Positions 63,200 to 64,000 of a DNA stretch of 64,000 nucleotides are shown in pieces. The position numbers were made by a program, and so were the translations under genes. Position 1 is the first letter of the stretch. Every line of letters begins with the position of its first letter. The notes beneath the pieces were generated by a model that worked only from the letters and a program-made list of their open reading frames with translations, had not been told where the DNA came from and ran no database searches. The DNA is from Clostridium sp. K4410.MGS-306 (GTDB lineage Bacteria; Cyanobacteriota; Vampirovibrionia; Gastranaerophilales; Gastranaerophilaceae): contig LARD01000006.1 of assembly GCA_000980375.1 (NCBI GenBank), positions 1 to 64,000 of the forward strand. Direction: 5' to 3'.

Positions 63200-63666
63200 T
63201 GTTGAGCGCTAAACAAAAAAAGATATTATTATTTTCATTATTAACATTTATTTTTGCAGTTATTTCATTATTATTGAGGGATTTACTCATATCTAACTGC
63301 AATAATACTGATTTTAAACTGTTTACCATAGATTATATAAAAAATTACGGAGCAGCCTTTAGTCTGTTCCATACACACACGTCATTTCTGATTGTAGTAT
63401 CTTCTGCCATATTGCTTTTGGCTTTGTTTTATATTTACAAATTTATTTGTGAATTTTCACGTTCAGACTTGTTTTTTTCTGCACTTTTATGTGCGGGCAT
63501 TATCTGCAACCTTTCAGAGCGCATTATTGACGGTTTTGTAACTGATTATATAAGATTAAACTTTGTTGTGTTCCCTATTTTCAATATCTCTGACATGTTC
63601 ATTAGTATTGGCGCTTTTGTGCTTATTTGTAATATACTTTTTAGTAATGAGCCACAACAAAACTGA
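63199..63666 (+). CDS. lspA: Signal peptidase II (lipoprotein)
   Basis: A 155-residue inner-membrane protein with four transmembrane helices. NYGAAFSLF matches the conserved NxGAAFS motif. CNLSERIIDGFVTDYI and FPIFNISDMFISIG correspond to GNxxDRxxxGxVxD and FNxAD, so both catalytic Asp are present. The non-catalytic Asp of the NxxDR motif is Glu here. It removes signal peptides from lipoproteins. It is coupled to the upstream gene and overlaps the next by 20 bases. Confidence 0.88.
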   Translation: MLSAKQKKILLFSLLTFIFAVISLLLRDLLISNCNNTDFKLFTIDYIKNYGAAFSLFHTHTSFLIVVSSAILLLALFYIYKFICEFSRSDLFFSALLCAGIICNLSERIIDGFVTDYIRLNFVVFPIFNISDMFISIGAFVLICNILFSNEPQQN

Positions 63667-64000
63667 AATATATATAATTGAACAAGAAGATGCAAATCAA
63701 AGAATAGACGGTTTTTTAAGCGGTTTGTATTTTGATTTGTCGCGCTCTTATATACAAAAACAAATAAAAAACGAAGCTGTTCTTGTTAATAATGTACCCA
63801 TAAAACCCTCATATGTACTGAAAACAGATGATAATGTAAAAATTTGCTTTGAATTGCAAACAGAACAAATAATAGAACCACAAAATATTCCACTTGATAT
63901 AAAGTACGAAGACGAATACATGATTGTTGTAAATAAACCGTCAGGTATGCTTACACATCCAACATCTACTGAAAAAACAAATACACTTGTTAATGCACTT
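63647..64000 (+). CDS. RluD-family pseudouridine synthase (partial, runs off the window)
   Basis: The reading frame from ATG 63647 is open to the window end (118 codons). It has an S4 RNA-binding domain (QRIDGFLSGLYFDLSRSYIQ, then NEAVLVNNVPIKPSYVL) and begins the catalytic domain with DEYMIVVNKPSGMLTHP. The catalytic Asp lies beyond the window. It should modify uridines in 23S rRNA. It starts inside the lspA end. Confidence 0.88.
   Translation, partial: MSHNKTEIYIIEQEDANQRIDGFLSGLYFDLSRSYIQKQIKNEAVLVNNVPIKPSYVLKTDDNVKICFELQTEQIIEPQNIPLDIKYEDEYMIVVNKPSGMLTHPTSTEKTNTLVNAL

Overview
The window is an AT-rich, densely packed bacterial chromosome segment with no rRNA, CRISPR array or transposase. 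Several lines of evidence point to a diderm (two-membrane) bacterium: a dTDP-rhamnose operon (rmlC-rmlB-rmlD-rmlA), a TolC/NodT-type outer-membrane channel, an autotransporter barrel and an MCE/MlaD lipid-transport protein. The style of the unknown genes fits an uncultured gut Melainabacteria/Vampirovibrionia (Gastranaerophilales-like) genome. That style includes short N-terminal motifs, Tyr/Pro-rich tails, calpain-like and EF-hand proteins, and short intergenic gaps. The lineage is an inference from gene content, not a computed placement.

Layout: 0-5.6 kb holds lineage-type unknown membrane proteins, an APC permease, a barrel-like protein and a calpain-like cysteine protease. 5.6-12.1 kb is bounded by tRNA-Arg(UCU) and tRNA-Arg(CCU), with tRNA-Ser(UGA) just outside. 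It holds two genes broken by single-base frame changes (a GIY-YIG/DUF2075 ATPase and a Pmp-like autotransporter), a 39-codon Lys-rich gene and an exported protein. 12.3-19.8 kb mixes a truncated nucleotidyltransferase, a zinc alcohol dehydrogenase, a TPR protein, a PHP phosphoesterase, a TolC-type channel with a tandem operator, a putative metalloprotease, a 21-residue-repeat exported protein and a small holin-like membrane protein. 19.8-24.1 kb is the rhamnose operon followed by a heavy-metal exporter. 24.2-32.2 kb is housekeeping: a MATE exporter, uracil-DNA glycosylase, SEC-C protein, PgeF, Upp, MlaD, CutA and a GlcD-type oxidase.

33.1-37.2 kb is the most unusual region. It is a one-directional set of six small proteins with no signal peptide. 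Two long paralogues have near-identical N- and C-terminal helices around divergent middles, and a short paralogue keeps only the helices. This is a flagellin-like architecture without flagellar genes nearby. Next come ilvC and, divergently, a structured leader RNA (38660-38756) with mutually exclusive stems, one an intrinsic terminator. The leader precedes a 26-codon ORF and an unknown membrane protein.

40.4-52.5 kb is metabolic: riboflavin genes (ribE, ribBA) behind an MnmC-like methyltransferase/FAD-oxidoreductase pair, a NarL-type response regulator, and a translationally coupled nadB-nadC-etfB-etfA operon. 52.7-55.7 kb holds two duplicated Pro/Gln-rich proteins and an EF-hand protein. 55.9-64 kb holds a fused radical-SAM/DUF2344 protein with RNase E/G, coaX, an NTF2-like exported protein, lspA and the start of an RluD-type pseudouridine synthase that runs off the end.
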